A DNA stretch of 64,000 nucleotides from Sutcliffiella halmapala (GTDB taxonomy: Bacteria; Bacillota; Bacilli; Bacillales; Bacillaceae_I): NCBI RefSeq assembly GCF_002019665.1, contig NZ_KV917375.1, positions 3,485,445 through 3,549,444 on the forward strand, given 5' to 3'. The notes under the pieces are model-generated. The model searched no databases. It worked only from the letters and a program-made list of their open reading frames with translations, and was not told the origin of the DNA. Position 1 is the stretch's first letter, and the number at the start of each line of letters is the position of its first letter. A program made the translations under genes and the position numbers. This document shows positions 9,710 to 18,069 of this stretch, piece after piece.

Positions 9710-10231
9710 ATGAATTTTTATATGACATTTGGCACAGCAGGTTTTTTAGAAGGGATACAAGAAGGAATAAAGGACGGAGAGTTATTACTAATGCATGGTG
9801 ATGATAATACCGTTCTCATGCACGAAACTCCAGAACAATCGAGCTTTAAATCAGGCAAGAAATACGAAGTGTTAGATGCTGTAGGAGAGCTTTCAAAAGG
9901 CAGTTATGCAGTATTGAATAATATTCCGGTAACTGATGAGGGGCGGCCAGTCTTTGAATATCGTTTCAAAAATCGAGCGGGATTGATAGAAAACGAACAA
10001 GGCTTTGCGGCTATTAGAGTTTTACGTCCAATGGATTCTGATACTTATGTCATTTTGACACTTTGGGAAGATATCAAATACTTCAAACAATGGCAGGAAT
10101 CCAAAGCATATAATAAAGCACATGAAAAACGTGAAAATTCAGAAGGCGGAGAGCAAAAACAACAGGTTTTTCCCCGTCCATCTTACGTAACAACTTATCA
10201 TGCACAATTACCAGAAGAAGAAAAAGAATAA
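9710..10231 (+). CDS. hmoB: Heme-degrading monooxygenase HmoB-like
   Basis: A 173-residue protein like B. subtilis HmoB (YhgC), which opens the heme ring and frees iron. The C-terminal half is an antibiotic-biosynthesis-monooxygenase (ABM) ferredoxin-like domain, with VILTLWEDIKYFKQWQESKAY and a conserved later histidine. The N-terminal half is the extra domain typical of HmoB. GAGGGG precedes the ATG. It diverges from pbpF and faces liaR across a shared terminator. Its place next to the hem genes matches B. subtilis synteny. Confidence 0.87.
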   Translation: MNFYMTFGTAGFLEGIQEGIKDGELLLMHGDDNTVLMHETPEQSSFKSGKKYEVLDAVGELSKGSYAVLNNIPVTDEGRPVFEYRFKNRAGLIENEQGFAAIRVLRPMDSDTYVILTLWEDIKYFKQWQESKAYNKAHEKRENSEGGEQKQQVFPRPSYVTTYHAQLPEEEKE

Positions 10232-10245
10232 AAGTACAAAAAATA

Positions 10246-10280
10246 GGAAGAAGTAGAAGGGAGTTCCTTCTACTTCTTTC
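10246..10280. terminator. Bidirectional terminator between hmoB and liaR
   Basis: GAAGAAGTAGAAGG pairs with CCTTCTACTTCTTTC around a short loop. It serves both converging genes and overlaps the last codons of liaR. Confidence 0.8.
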
Positions 10281-10911
10281 TTAAAACCCCATGCCGATTA
10301 GCGTATATCGCTGCTTGAGTCCGATCTGCAACTTCTAGCTTACTCAAAATATTGCTAACATGTGTTTTTACAGTTTTTACACCAATAAAGAGCGCTTCAC
10401 TAATTTCTTGGTTTGTTAATCCATCACCTAAACACATTAATACATCCATTTCTCTATCGGTTAAACTCTCATGCGGTAATTTTGAAGGACTTCGAAAGCG
10501 ATCCATCATCTTGCTTGCTACTTTAGGCTCAATAACAGGTTCATTTCGAACTGCTTTCTCAATGGCACGGATAATATCCTCCGCCCTTGCCGTTTTTAAT
10601 AAGTAGCTATACGCTCCCGCTTCAATCGCTGGAAAAACTTGTTCGTCATCATAGTAGCTTGTGATAATAATAATTTTGCACGTTGGATGAAATTTTATAA
10701 TTTCTCTTGTTGCATCAATTCCTGTTCCATCCTCCATTAATAAATCCATTAAGATCACGTCAGGCTTTTCCTTTTTTGCCAATTCAATCGCCGCTTTGCC
10801 ACTAGATCCCTCTCCTACAATCCTAATAGTAGGCTCAGTAATCAAATATGCTAATAATCCTTTACGAACCATATCGTGATCATCTATAACTGCAACCCTG
10901 ATTTTCTCCAC
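10270..10911 (-). CDS. liaR: LiaR response regulator (NarL family)
   Basis: A 213-residue two-component response regulator. The receiver domain spans about residues 1-120, with acidic pocket DDHD, phosphorylated Asp in VILMDLLMEDG, and conserved Thr/Lys in IIITSYYDD and LLKTARAED. The C-terminal LuxR-type helix-turn-helix is at about 148-208 (LTDREMDVLMCLGDGLTNQEI). The start is GTG with GGGAGGAAT 6 nt upstream, right after the liaS stop. In the Lia system it activates cell-envelope stress genes on phosphorylation by LiaS. The usual main target liaIH is not next to it here. Confidence 0.9.
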   Translation of the reverse strand: MEKIRVAVIDDHDMVRKGLLAYLITEPTIRIVGEGSSGKAAIELAKKEKPDVILMDLLMEDGTGIDATREIIKFHPTCKIIIITSYYDDEQVFPAIEAGAYSYLLKTARAEDIIRAIEKAVRNEPVIEPKVASKMMDRFRSPSKLPHESLTDREMDVLMCLGDGLTNQEISEALFIGVKTVKTHVSNILSKLEVADRTQAAIYANRHGVLRKK

Positions 10912-11985
10912 TTATAATTCCTCCCCACTTACCGGAATATGAATTTCTATATGTGTACCTTCCCCAGTCTTAGAGCGAATTGTAAATTGACCACCAATTT
11001 CTTCGCAGCGCTCGCGCATATTATGGAGCCCATATGAAGCTTGTTTTTGATGATTTACTTCAAAGCCCTTACCGTTATCACTAATAAATATGTATACATA
11101 CTGATCATCCTTTTGATGCATGTCTATTTTGACAATGGTTGCATCTGCATGTCTTAGAATATTAGACAGCGCCTCTTGAATAATACGAAATAAGTGGTCC
11201 TCTGTTGCACTTGAGAGAGACAATATTTCTTTAATATCATGCTCAAATGTTATCGGTGTTCGTTCTTCTAATTCTTCCAAGAGCTTATGAATCCCTACAC
11301 AAAGCGTATCGTTTGTTAAAGAAACAGGGCGCAAATGTAGCAATAAAGCCCTCATCTCACCTTGTGCTTGAGCAGCAATGGCTGCAATATCATTTATTTG
11401 CTTTTTCGCTTCTTCCGGATACATATCAAACATCCTAATAGCAGCGGAGGACATTATACTTAACGCAAATAGTTGCTGACTAACAGAATCATGCAGCTCC
11501 CTCGCTAGTCTTTGCCTCTCTTCAATCGTTGCAGCAGTATGTGCTTTTAACGCTAATTGATTTTTTTCTTCTGCTAGCTTTTGTAAGGATCTTACTTGAT
11601 TTTGAATTTTATTTGCTAATTGATTAATGTCTTCCGATAACCGTCCTAATTCATCCTCTTCCACAACATTAATTCGTTCTGAATATTTCCCTCTTCCAAG
11701 TGTAGCTATAAAGGTGGATATATCTTCTACTCTTTTTTTCAAATAGCTACTGTGCCGGTAACCGATATAGACACTTGTCACAACGGAAAGCAGTAAGCTA
11801 ATACCCGTCATAACGAAGGTGATGGAAACATTGATTTTCATATCCGGAAATAGTAAGACCATTAGTTGAAGAAAGATGAAAAACAAGGAAGAAGAAACAA
11901 TCGCTACTGTGATAAAGGAACGAATTAACCAAAAACGTAAACTGTTTATTTTTTTTTGTTGTTTAGATTCGATCAATTCGCACAT
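10912..11985 (-). CDS. liaS: LiaS sensor histidine kinase
   Basis: A 357-residue membrane kinase that senses cell-wall antibiotic damage and phosphorylates LiaR. It has two transmembrane helices near residues 15-40 and 50-75, a HAMP linker, and a coiled segment. The HisKA_3 phosphoacceptor box is RQRLARELHDSVSQQLFAL. The ATPase domain ends with DNGKGF and GLHNMRERCEEIGG. It overlaps the end of liaF by 23 nt. Alternative starts are ATG 11985 (AGGGG only 1 nt upstream) or TTG 11976 with better spacing; I cannot decide between them. Confidence 0.88.
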   Translation of the reverse strand: MCELIESKQQKKINSLRFWLIRSFITVAIVSSSLFFIFLQLMVLLFPDMKINVSITFVMTGISLLLSVVTSVYIGYRHSSYLKKRVEDISTFIATLGRGKYSERINVVEEDELGRLSEDINQLANKIQNQVRSLQKLAEEKNQLALKAHTAATIEERQRLARELHDSVSQQLFALSIMSSAAIRMFDMYPEEAKKQINDIAAIAAQAQGEMRALLLHLRPVSLTNDTLCVGIHKLLEELEERTPITFEHDIKEILSLSSATEDHLFRIIQEALSNILRHADATIVKIDMHQKDDQYVYIFISDNGKGFEVNHQKQASYGLHNMRERCEEIGGQFTIRSKTGEGTHIEIHIPVSGEEL

Positions 11986-12778
11986 CCCCTATTTTTAAAT
12001 CTAATGCGATATTTAATTTTCTAGTAGCACTACTATAATTTGGCGATTCATAGATAATTCTAGAGCTTTTCCCCTGTGATACTTCATCAAATACTCTTAC
12101 TTTCCCCATCTTTACGTAAGCATCTATTCTGATTGGTAAATCTTCCGGAACAAGCATTTTTAAGTCCGCTACCATCCCTTTTATTTCAATAGGGGTTTCT
12201 TTATCTGGAATATAAGCTTTCGAAAAATCAAAGTAGTAATCCCCTACAACCGTTTTTAGAGTTAAGGGCTCGACCGACCAATTAGGTTTATTCATTTTTA
12301 TTTCCCCAATAGTAATGACTTTTTTGGGTGGGGGTGGCTTTTTAATTTCTTTGTAGTTTGGCTCGGTTTGATACTTTGGCACCTCGTGATCCTCAGAGAA
12401 AAACGTAAAATCATGATCTCCTTTTGTAACGGTAACTTTTACCGGCTTTTTTCGTATAAAAAGTTTGATACCTAAATAAATAAAGAGCAGCGGCCAAAGC
12501 TTCCAGATCATGCTTAATTCAAAATGGATAAGCCCGACACGATCTAGAACAAGCAGTCCTCCAAAAACAAGGAGGGTCACACTAATAAAAAGTGCTTGTT
12601 TTCTTCTATAAATCGTATCGATCATTAGTTTTAAACCGTATAATACTATCAACACAGGAAAATATGTGACAAATAACGTTTTAATTTCCAAGGAAATGAC
12701 ACCAATATTAACAAGAAGTAACATGACCCCTATAAAAACAAGCATAATTGCAATTATTTTCTGATTAAAAGTCGCCAT
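11963..12778 (-). CDS. liaF: LiaF, membrane inhibitor of LiaRS
   Basis: A 271-residue protein, a little longer than the B. subtilis one. Four hydrophobic helices fill the first ~110 residues; then comes a charged linker with a run of prolines (IKKPPPPKK). The beta-rich C-terminal domain is typical of LiaF/VraT-like proteins (GDYYFDFSKAYIPD, KIGDVRIDRI). LiaF keeps LiaS inactive without envelope stress. It heads the liaF-liaS-liaR run and overlaps liaS. No liaI, liaH or liaG lies upstream; the neighbour is a PAP2 phosphatase gene. Confidence 0.87.
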   Translation of the reverse strand: MATFNQKIIAIMLVFIGVMLLLVNIGVISLEIKTLFVTYFPVLIVLYGLKLMIDTIYRRKQALFISVTLLVFGGLLVLDRVGLIHFELSMIWKLWPLLFIYLGIKLFIRKKPVKVTVTKGDHDFTFFSEDHEVPKYQTEPNYKEIKKPPPPKKVITIGEIKMNKPNWSVEPLTLKTVVGDYYFDFSKAYIPDKETPIEIKGMVADLKMLVPEDLPIRIDAYVKMGKVRVFDEVSQGKSSRIIYESPNYSSATRKLNIALDLKIGDVRIDRI

Positions 12779-12924
12779 AGTTTCTGTTTCTATCCCTCCT
12801 TTATCTTTTATTAGACATAGTATCCTAGAATTCCTTTTTGTATAGTATTAGTTTACTATTTTCTTCTTATAATTAAACCAACCTGTAGTTCGTATGTTTA
12901 TCCGTCTTTAGACGGAATTATAAT

Positions 12925-12964
12925 AAAAAAAACAGTGCATCCAAGTAGCTACACCGTTTTTTTT
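12925..12964 (-). terminator. PAP2 gene terminator
   Basis: AAAAAACaGTG pairs with CACcGTTTTTT with one mismatch, overlapping the stop codon region of the upstream phosphatase gene. It is followed by a T-run on the minus strand. A small TCCGTC-GACGGA hairpin at 12901-12916 lies just beyond. Confidence 0.6.
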
Positions 12965-13623
12965 CCGAAGAAATAATGTAATCTTTCATAGAGTAAAATT
13001 CCCACTAAGAGGCACAGATATCCTGCTGCATAACCTGCCAATACATCAGAAGGATAATGATAATTAAGGAAAATTCTACTCGTACCAAGTAAAAAAATAA
13101 AAATAATTCCAGATATAAGTACTAATAAGCGGCGTCCACAAGTTTTCAAATAGGTAAGTAAATAGTAGACTAGGAGACCATAAAAGAATAGCCCAATCAT
13201 AGCATGTCCACTTGGGAAGCTAAGACTTTCTGCACCTGGACCAGTCATTGGTCGCTCTCTTCCAGTGAAATCCTTTAACCATTTATTAAGCTCGTTTACT
13301 ATTATTACTCCCCCAACAAGAATCCCCATTGCTATATAATCCTTTGCTTTCCACCAAATGAAAACAATCGATAATAGCATGACAATAATAACTCCTGTTT
13401 TGTCGCCAAGGGTTGTAAAGAGATGAAAGAAATTCACTAGCCAAATTAGTTCCCAACCATTTACGGCATTACGAATAGCCGCATCAAAAGCTATCGTGTT
13501 TTCTGCGACTATTTGTTGAAAGGACCAAAAGAAGAACAATCCACAGAGAATAAAAAAAGAAAGTCTGCTCCATGTCCTAAACTTAGGTATCGCCTCTTGC
13601 CTCTGCGCTTTTTCAGCTTGCAT
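12949..13623 (-). CDS. PAP2-family membrane phosphatase
   Basis: A 224-residue integral membrane phosphatase of the type-2 phosphatidic acid phosphatase family. All three catalytic motifs are present: K-x6-RP in KDFTGRERPMTGP, PSGH in FPSGHAMIG, and SR-x5-H-x3-D in SRIFLNYHYPSD. Six transmembrane helices are likely. The substrate could be undecaprenyl pyrophosphate, phosphatidylglycerophosphate or another lipid phosphate; the sequence does not decide. GGAGGA precedes the ATG. It lies upstream of liaF with its own terminator between, so co-regulation with the envelope-stress genes is possible but unproven. Confidence 0.88.
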   Translation of the reverse strand: MQAEKAQRQEAIPKFRTWSRLSFFILCGLFFFWSFQQIVAENTIAFDAAIRNAVNGWELIWLVNFFHLFTTLGDKTGVIIVMLLSIVFIWWKAKDYIAMGILVGGVIIVNELNKWLKDFTGRERPMTGPGAESLSFPSGHAMIGLFFYGLLVYYLLTYLKTCGRRLLVLISGIIFIFLLGTSRIFLNYHYPSDVLAGYAAGYLCLLVGILLYERLHYFFGKKTV

Positions 13624-13748
13624 TCTATCTCCTCCATAATACTTTCTACCTATCCATCATACTGAATTTCGAAAAATATGACTATTCTTTTTTATAAGAC
13701 TCATATAAAATACTATAAAACTAGTATTTTTTCTGAAAGGGGTACACC

Positions 13749-14918
13749 ATGTTAACTAAACTAAATGAACTGTTAGAAAATCATTATGATGAAATGGTGG
13801 AAATAAGACGTTACTTACATCAATTCCCTGAACTATCGTTTAAAGAGTTTCACACTGCTACCTACATAGCTGATTTTTACAAAAATCTCGACATCCCGGT
13901 ACAGACGAATGTAGGAGGTAATGGTGTTGTAGCGAAAATAGTTGGGGCACTACCGGGCAAAACGGTAGCACTTCGAGCAGACTTTGATGCACTTCCGATT
14001 CAAGATGAGAAGGAGACAGAATACAAATCCAAGGTGCCAGGTGTAATGCATGCATGTGGACATGATGGACATACTGCTACATTACTTGTATTGGCTAAGT
14101 GCTTGAACGAGCTAAAAAATGAGCTGGAAGGGACCGTGGTTCTTATTCACCAGCATGCGGAGGAATATGCTCCAGGTGGGGCAATTGCCATGATACAAGA
14201 TGGATGTTTAGACGGAGTCGACGTTATCTTTGGTACTCATCTATGGGCCGGTTCTCCTCTTGGTAAGATCCAGTACCGTGTTGGTCCAGTGATGGCTGCT
14301 GCTGATCGCTTTTCAATTAAAATTCAAGGTTCTGGAGGACACGGAGCCCAGCCACATAAAACGAAGGATGCAATTGTTACTGGAGCACAATTAGTTTTAA
14401 ACTTACAACAAATTGTTAGTAGAAGAGTGAATCCCATTGATCCAGCAGTTATTTCTGTTGGTACGTTTGTTGCCGAAAATGCTTTTAATGTGATAGCAGA
14501 CTCCGCAAGAATAGAAGGAACAGTCCGAACCTTCAATGATGAAGTACGAGATCAAATTGAAGCGGAGATTGATACTGTTGTATCTGCAACTTGTGCCCTC
14601 AATGGCTCCAGCTATGAATACAATTTTGATCGTGGTTATCCAGCAGTTGTAAACCATAAAGAGGAAACAGACTATTTAGTAGAGGTTGCGACAAACGTTG
14701 CGGATGTTGACAACGTCGAGGAAACCGAACCTCATATGGGTGGAGAGGATTACGCTTACTACTTAAGGCATGTGAAAGGTACCTTCTTCTTTACTGGCGC
14801 CAAGCCTGAAGGAGTAGAAATAGCTTATCCACATCATCACCCGAAGTTTGATATTAATGAAAAAGCACTATTAGTCGCAGCTAAAACACTTGGTGCAGCT
14901 ACTGTATTATATAAATAA
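13749..14918 (+). CDS. yhaA: M20 metallopeptidase / N-acyl amino acid amidohydrolase
   Basis: A 389-residue M20D amidohydrolase, like B. subtilis YhaA. Such enzymes hydrolyse N-acyl amino acids or related amides with two metal ions. Metal ligands appear in ADFDALP, MHACGHDGHTA, HQHAEEYAPGG, GTHLWAG and the C-terminal HHHPKFDINE. The dimerisation (lid) domain lies at about residues 180-290. AAAGGGG precedes the ATG. A strong terminator follows directly. It converges with ecsC. The precise substrate is not readable. Confidence 0.88.
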   Translation: MLTKLNELLENHYDEMVEIRRYLHQFPELSFKEFHTATYIADFYKNLDIPVQTNVGGNGVVAKIVGALPGKTVALRADFDALPIQDEKETEYKSKVPGVMHACGHDGHTATLLVLAKCLNELKNELEGTVVLIHQHAEEYAPGGAIAMIQDGCLDGVDVIFGTHLWAGSPLGKIQYRVGPVMAAADRFSIKIQGSGGHGAQPHKTKDAIVTGAQLVLNLQQIVSRRVNPIDPAVISVGTFVAENAFNVIADSARIEGTVRTFNDEVRDQIEAEIDTVVSATCALNGSSYEYNFDRGYPAVVNHKEETDYLVEVATNVADVDNVEETEPHMGGEDYAYYLRHVKGTFFFTGAKPEGVEIAYPHHHPKFDINEKALLVAAKTLGAATVLYK

Positions 14919-14924
14919 TTTTTT

Positions 14925-14960
14925 AGACGCCGTACTTTTCCAAGTCCGGCGTCTTTTTTT
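14925..14960 (+). terminator. yhaA terminator
   Basis: AGACGCCG pairs perfectly with CGGCGTCT, followed by a run of T, a few bases after the yhaA stop. Confidence 0.9.
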
Positions 14961-14994
14961 TAGGCTCTTTTCGTAAAGGTTGTTGCTTTAAGTC

Positions 14995-15024
14995 GGTAAA
15001 AAGTCGGTATTGGGACTTTTTACC
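14995..15024. repeat. 11-bp perfect inverted repeat in yhaA-ecsC gap
   Basis: GGTAAAAAGTC and GACTTTTTACC are perfectly complementary around an 8-nt loop. It lies in the convergent gap; no T-run follows directly. The surrounding ~190 nt resembles non-coding intergenic repeat material but has no second copy in this window. Confidence 0.45.
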
Positions 15025-15150
15025 AGTCATTTTGCTTGGGAAATTGATGAGAGTACTTCCATTACTGATGGAAAAGAGCACGATTGCAACGTTTATAACG
15101 GGGTGATTTCTATTTACGAAAAGCAACAAAGTATGCGAAAACAGCCTTTT

Positions 15151-15873
15151 TTATGACATGAGCCCTTGTTCTTTTAAATAGCGCATCCGATAACAATTCA
15201 TCGCAGTCTTCCCTAAATGATCTAAGAAATTATAGTTTGCATAGGCACCTACAATTGCACCAAATCCTGGTATCATCTGAAGCATCTTAATTAAATCAAT
15301 GTAATCTCGATATTCCTGTTGAAAAACCTGCCAGTCTAATTCCTTTACTTCCTCTTTATTTTGTTCCCAGTTATCTATGAATGCAAGCATCTCTTTGCGA
15401 TGATCATCCCCAGAAAATGCTAGCTGAAAGATATAAAGAATAAATACGCGTTCTTCATAGTTTTTTATGTTATAACCATAAATGGACGCAACATCAAAAA
15501 GAAATTTCATTTTGATAGAAAGCAGTAAAGGAAAGTCTGCAAGAGCTAATAATAATCCTCCTGCTCCTGTACCTGCACCTTCCACAGCAGCCGTTCTCTT
15601 GTATTTATCTAATTTTTCAAGCACATGTTTATCTTTTTCCTCTAATGATAAAAGCGTTATATCTTCTCTTATTTTAGTTGTAATATTACTGCCCACTAAA
15701 GTTGCCTGTACCATCTTTTTGATACTTTCTGTCATCACAGTGTGTACTTTTTCTGGAATCATGGCATTTATTTTATTTTGTGCCCCTTTTGAAAGACGTT
15801 GAAACATGGTTGATTTTTTCCGCAACTGTAATTTCCATTTTGTTACTTCGTGTACTAAATTTTGTTCGTACAA
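15151..15873 (-). CDS. ecsC: EcsC-family protein
   Basis: A 240-residue EcsC-family protein of unknown molecular function. Features include a small-residue-rich hydrophobic stretch (EGAGTGAGGLLLALADFPLLL) and a second one near the end (IPGFGAIVGAYANYNF). I chose TTG 15873 as start because AGGAGG lies 10 nt upstream; GTG at 15882 would be only 1 nt from it. It is downstream of ecsAB with a gap of about 100 nt, the same order as in B. subtilis, where ecsC is dispensable for the secretion/competence phenotype of ecsA and ecsB. Confidence 0.88.
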   Translation of the reverse strand: MYEQNLVHEVTKWKLQLRKKSTMFQRLSKGAQNKINAMIPEKVHTVMTESIKKMVQATLVGSNITTKIREDITLLSLEEKDKHVLEKLDKYKRTAAVEGAGTGAGGLLLALADFPLLLSIKMKFLFDVASIYGYNIKNYEERVFILYIFQLAFSGDDHRKEMLAFIDNWEQNKEEVKELDWQVFQQEYRDYIDLIKMLQMIPGFGAIVGAYANYNFLDHLGKTAMNCYRMRYLKEQGLMS

Positions 15874-15981
15874 GGAAAACACTCCTCCTAATCATTGTGA
15901 TTATATATACGTTGTTTAGAACAATTGGTTTCAACAAGTACAAAAATACACACAAACGACAACCAGTCGTCTGCGTGTATT

Positions 15982-17196
15982 TTACAATGATGCTATTTTC
16001 TTTTTTATTACTCCATGTACGTATAGACTAGCAAAAAGAAGCCCACCAACTAACACGATTACCACTTCTATCCAAGTCGCAACAATTGCTACTAAAATAC
16101 TTAGAAGAATGGTCTGCACAATAAGTATCAACTGGAGCATTTTTAGAAACGATTTGCTTCTTTCTTCCTCTTTTACCGGGTATATAGAGAGCCATAATTT
16201 ATTGTAATGATGGCGCCACATTGGTACTAATTGAAATGCTGTTAAATATAACACGAATAAAGGTGCAATGTATGTCGCATATCCGACAGGCAGCAAGAGA
16301 ATGAACACTCCACCGATAACTAATAGTCTAAAAAACAGCCCAAAATAATCGCCTGATCGCAGGAATGTTCGTAAATAGAGATATTTATACGACTGTTTTT
16401 GATGATAGGACGCAACAGGCAATACAACATCTAACCACTTTCTTCTCTTCACCTTTTCCTTTAAACCAGGAACATCGACAAACAGATTCGCAACACGATA
16501 GAAAAGCTGCATTCTTTTTGTTTCATTTTCAATTAAGTATTCCCATTTCCAATTTAACTTTTTGGAGGCTTGTTGGAAATAGATAAACAAAAATGCCATG
16601 ATGACTAAGACTAAACCAATAAATATGGAGTCCGCTCGTACAAAAACTAAATACAGAAGAGCAAAGTTTAAAAGGAGACGAATCCACCAATCTGCCAAGC
16701 GCACTTTCTTATTTGTGTAAAAACTCATAAGCCAAGCCATCCATAAATTCCATGCTTTTATCACAAAGAACAATAAAATAATCCCTAACACTGTTTGAAT
16801 CGTTGCATCTGTTAGCGTAAAGAACAACGGAACAGATACCCCAAACACAAGAAGCAAAAAGTAGCTTTCTAAAAGAATCGAATATAAAAATGATTTTTTA
16901 ATATATGGCTTTAACTTCTCCTCAAGTGGGAGTAGAAAAACCAAATCCGGGTCCTTCAAAAAGGTGTGAATACTTCCTCTTGTCATCAGTAAAGAAAGGA
17001 CTAATCCCATAAGTAGTGCGTACGGAAAGTCAGGTGGTACAACCTCGAGCCAATTTTGATAGGCAAGCGCTAAGCCGCTTAGCAAAAAAATCATGACGAT
17101 CACTAGATGATCATTGAACATATACCTTAAGTATTTGCGAGTATCCTTTATATATTGATTGAACCTAGTTTTCCACAGCTGATCTACATTAATCAT
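15982..17196 (-). CDS. ecsB: EcsB ABC transporter permease
   Basis: A 404-residue membrane protein with about eight hydrophobic segments in groups; the length is close to B. subtilis EcsB. Together with EcsA it forms an ABC exporter needed in B. subtilis for normal protein secretion, regulated intramembrane proteolysis by RasP, competence and sporulation. The transported substrate is not established. It overlaps the end of ecsA by 8 nt, so the two are translationally coupled. Confidence 0.92.
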   Translation of the reverse strand: MINVDQLWKTRFNQYIKDTRKYLRYMFNDHLVIVMIFLLSGLALAYQNWLEVVPPDFPYALLMGLVLSLLMTRGSIHTFLKDPDLVFLLPLEEKLKPYIKKSFLYSILLESYFLLLVFGVSVPLFFTLTDATIQTVLGIILLFFVIKAWNLWMAWLMSFYTNKKVRLADWWIRLLLNFALLYLVFVRADSIFIGLVLVIMAFLFIYFQQASKKLNWKWEYLIENETKRMQLFYRVANLFVDVPGLKEKVKRRKWLDVVLPVASYHQKQSYKYLYLRTFLRSGDYFGLFFRLLVIGGVFILLLPVGYATYIAPLFVLYLTAFQLVPMWRHHYNKLWLSIYPVKEEERSKSFLKMLQLILIVQTILLSILVAIVATWIEVVIVLVGGLLFASLYVHGVIKKKIASL

Positions 17197-17941
17197 TGTT
17201 TTCTTCCTTTGTTAGCTGGATATAGAGATCATCTAATGAAGCACGTGGCATATTGAATTCTTTTCTAAGGTCCTCGAGCGTTCCTTTTGCTCGAACTTCT
17301 CCTTCATGTAAAATAATAAAGGAATCGCAATACTTTTCAGCTGTCGCTAATATATGAGTCGACATTAGAATTCCAGCACCACTCTTCTTCGCTTTGTCCA
17401 TAATTTCAAGTAAAGAATGAATGGCAAGTGGATCCAATCCAACGAAAGGTTCATCCACAATATAAAGCTTCGGCTCAATTAAGAATGCAGCAAGAATCAT
17501 CACTTTCTGCTTCATTCCTTTTGAAAAATGGGCTGGAAACCATTTAAGACGCTTTTCCATGCGAAACTCTTTAAGCAAAGGATGAAGACGTGCCTCAAAC
17601 GTCTCCTTTGACAATCCATACGCCATTGCCGTTAACTCTAAATGCTCATAAAGCGTTAACTCATCATAAAGAATGGGTGTTTCAGGAATGAATGTAAATG
17701 TAGAACGATATTTCGTCGTATCATCCTGAATCGAAATACCATCTATTTTTATGGATCCCTTCTTCGGCTCCATCGTCCCAATCACATGCTTGATTGTCGT
17801 ACTCTTCCCAGCGCCATTCAACCCAATCAATCCAACAAGTTCATTTCTCTTCACCGAAAACGAAACATCCTTCAACACTGCCTGATTCGTATATCCACCA
17901 GTCAACCCACTAATCTCCAACAAATTAACAGACACATTCAC
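17189..17941 (-). CDS. ecsA: EcsA ABC transporter ATP-binding protein
   Basis: The ATPase partner of EcsB. Walker A is GLNGAGKST, the signature is FSKGMKQK (a variant of LSGGQ usual in Ecs), Walker B is LYIVDEPFVGLDP, and the switch histidine is in MSTHI. I place the start at GTG 17941 because GGAAAGG lies just 6-7 nt upstream; two TTG codons directly before are less well spaced. A 700-nt gene-free stretch holding a candidate RNA gene separates it from the divergent hit gene. Confidence 0.92.
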   Translation of the reverse strand: MNVSVNLLEISGLTGGYTNQAVLKDVSFSVKRNELVGLIGLNGAGKSTTIKHVIGTMEPKKGSIKIDGISIQDDTTKYRSTFTFIPETPILYDELTLYEHLELTAMAYGLSKETFEARLHPLLKEFRMEKRLKWFPAHFSKGMKQKVMILAAFLIEPKLYIVDEPFVGLDPLAIHSLLEIMDKAKKSGAGILMSTHILATAEKYCDSFIILHEGEVRAKGTLEDLRKEFNMPRASLDDLYIQLTKEENND

Positions 17942-18069
17942 CAACAACCTTTCCTACTTACAACTATATATAGATACGTACTACACAAAAATAAAAAATC
18001 CTGCTGAGGTCTGGCCCCTAAAAATTATTTTTAATTTTTTTTTTAACAATAACATAATTTTAACGTAAG

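Noticed and set aside
14923-15129. 68-residue open frame on the minus strand
   Set aside because: It overlaps the yhaA terminator and an inverted repeat, and shows no ribosome binding site or protein-like pattern.
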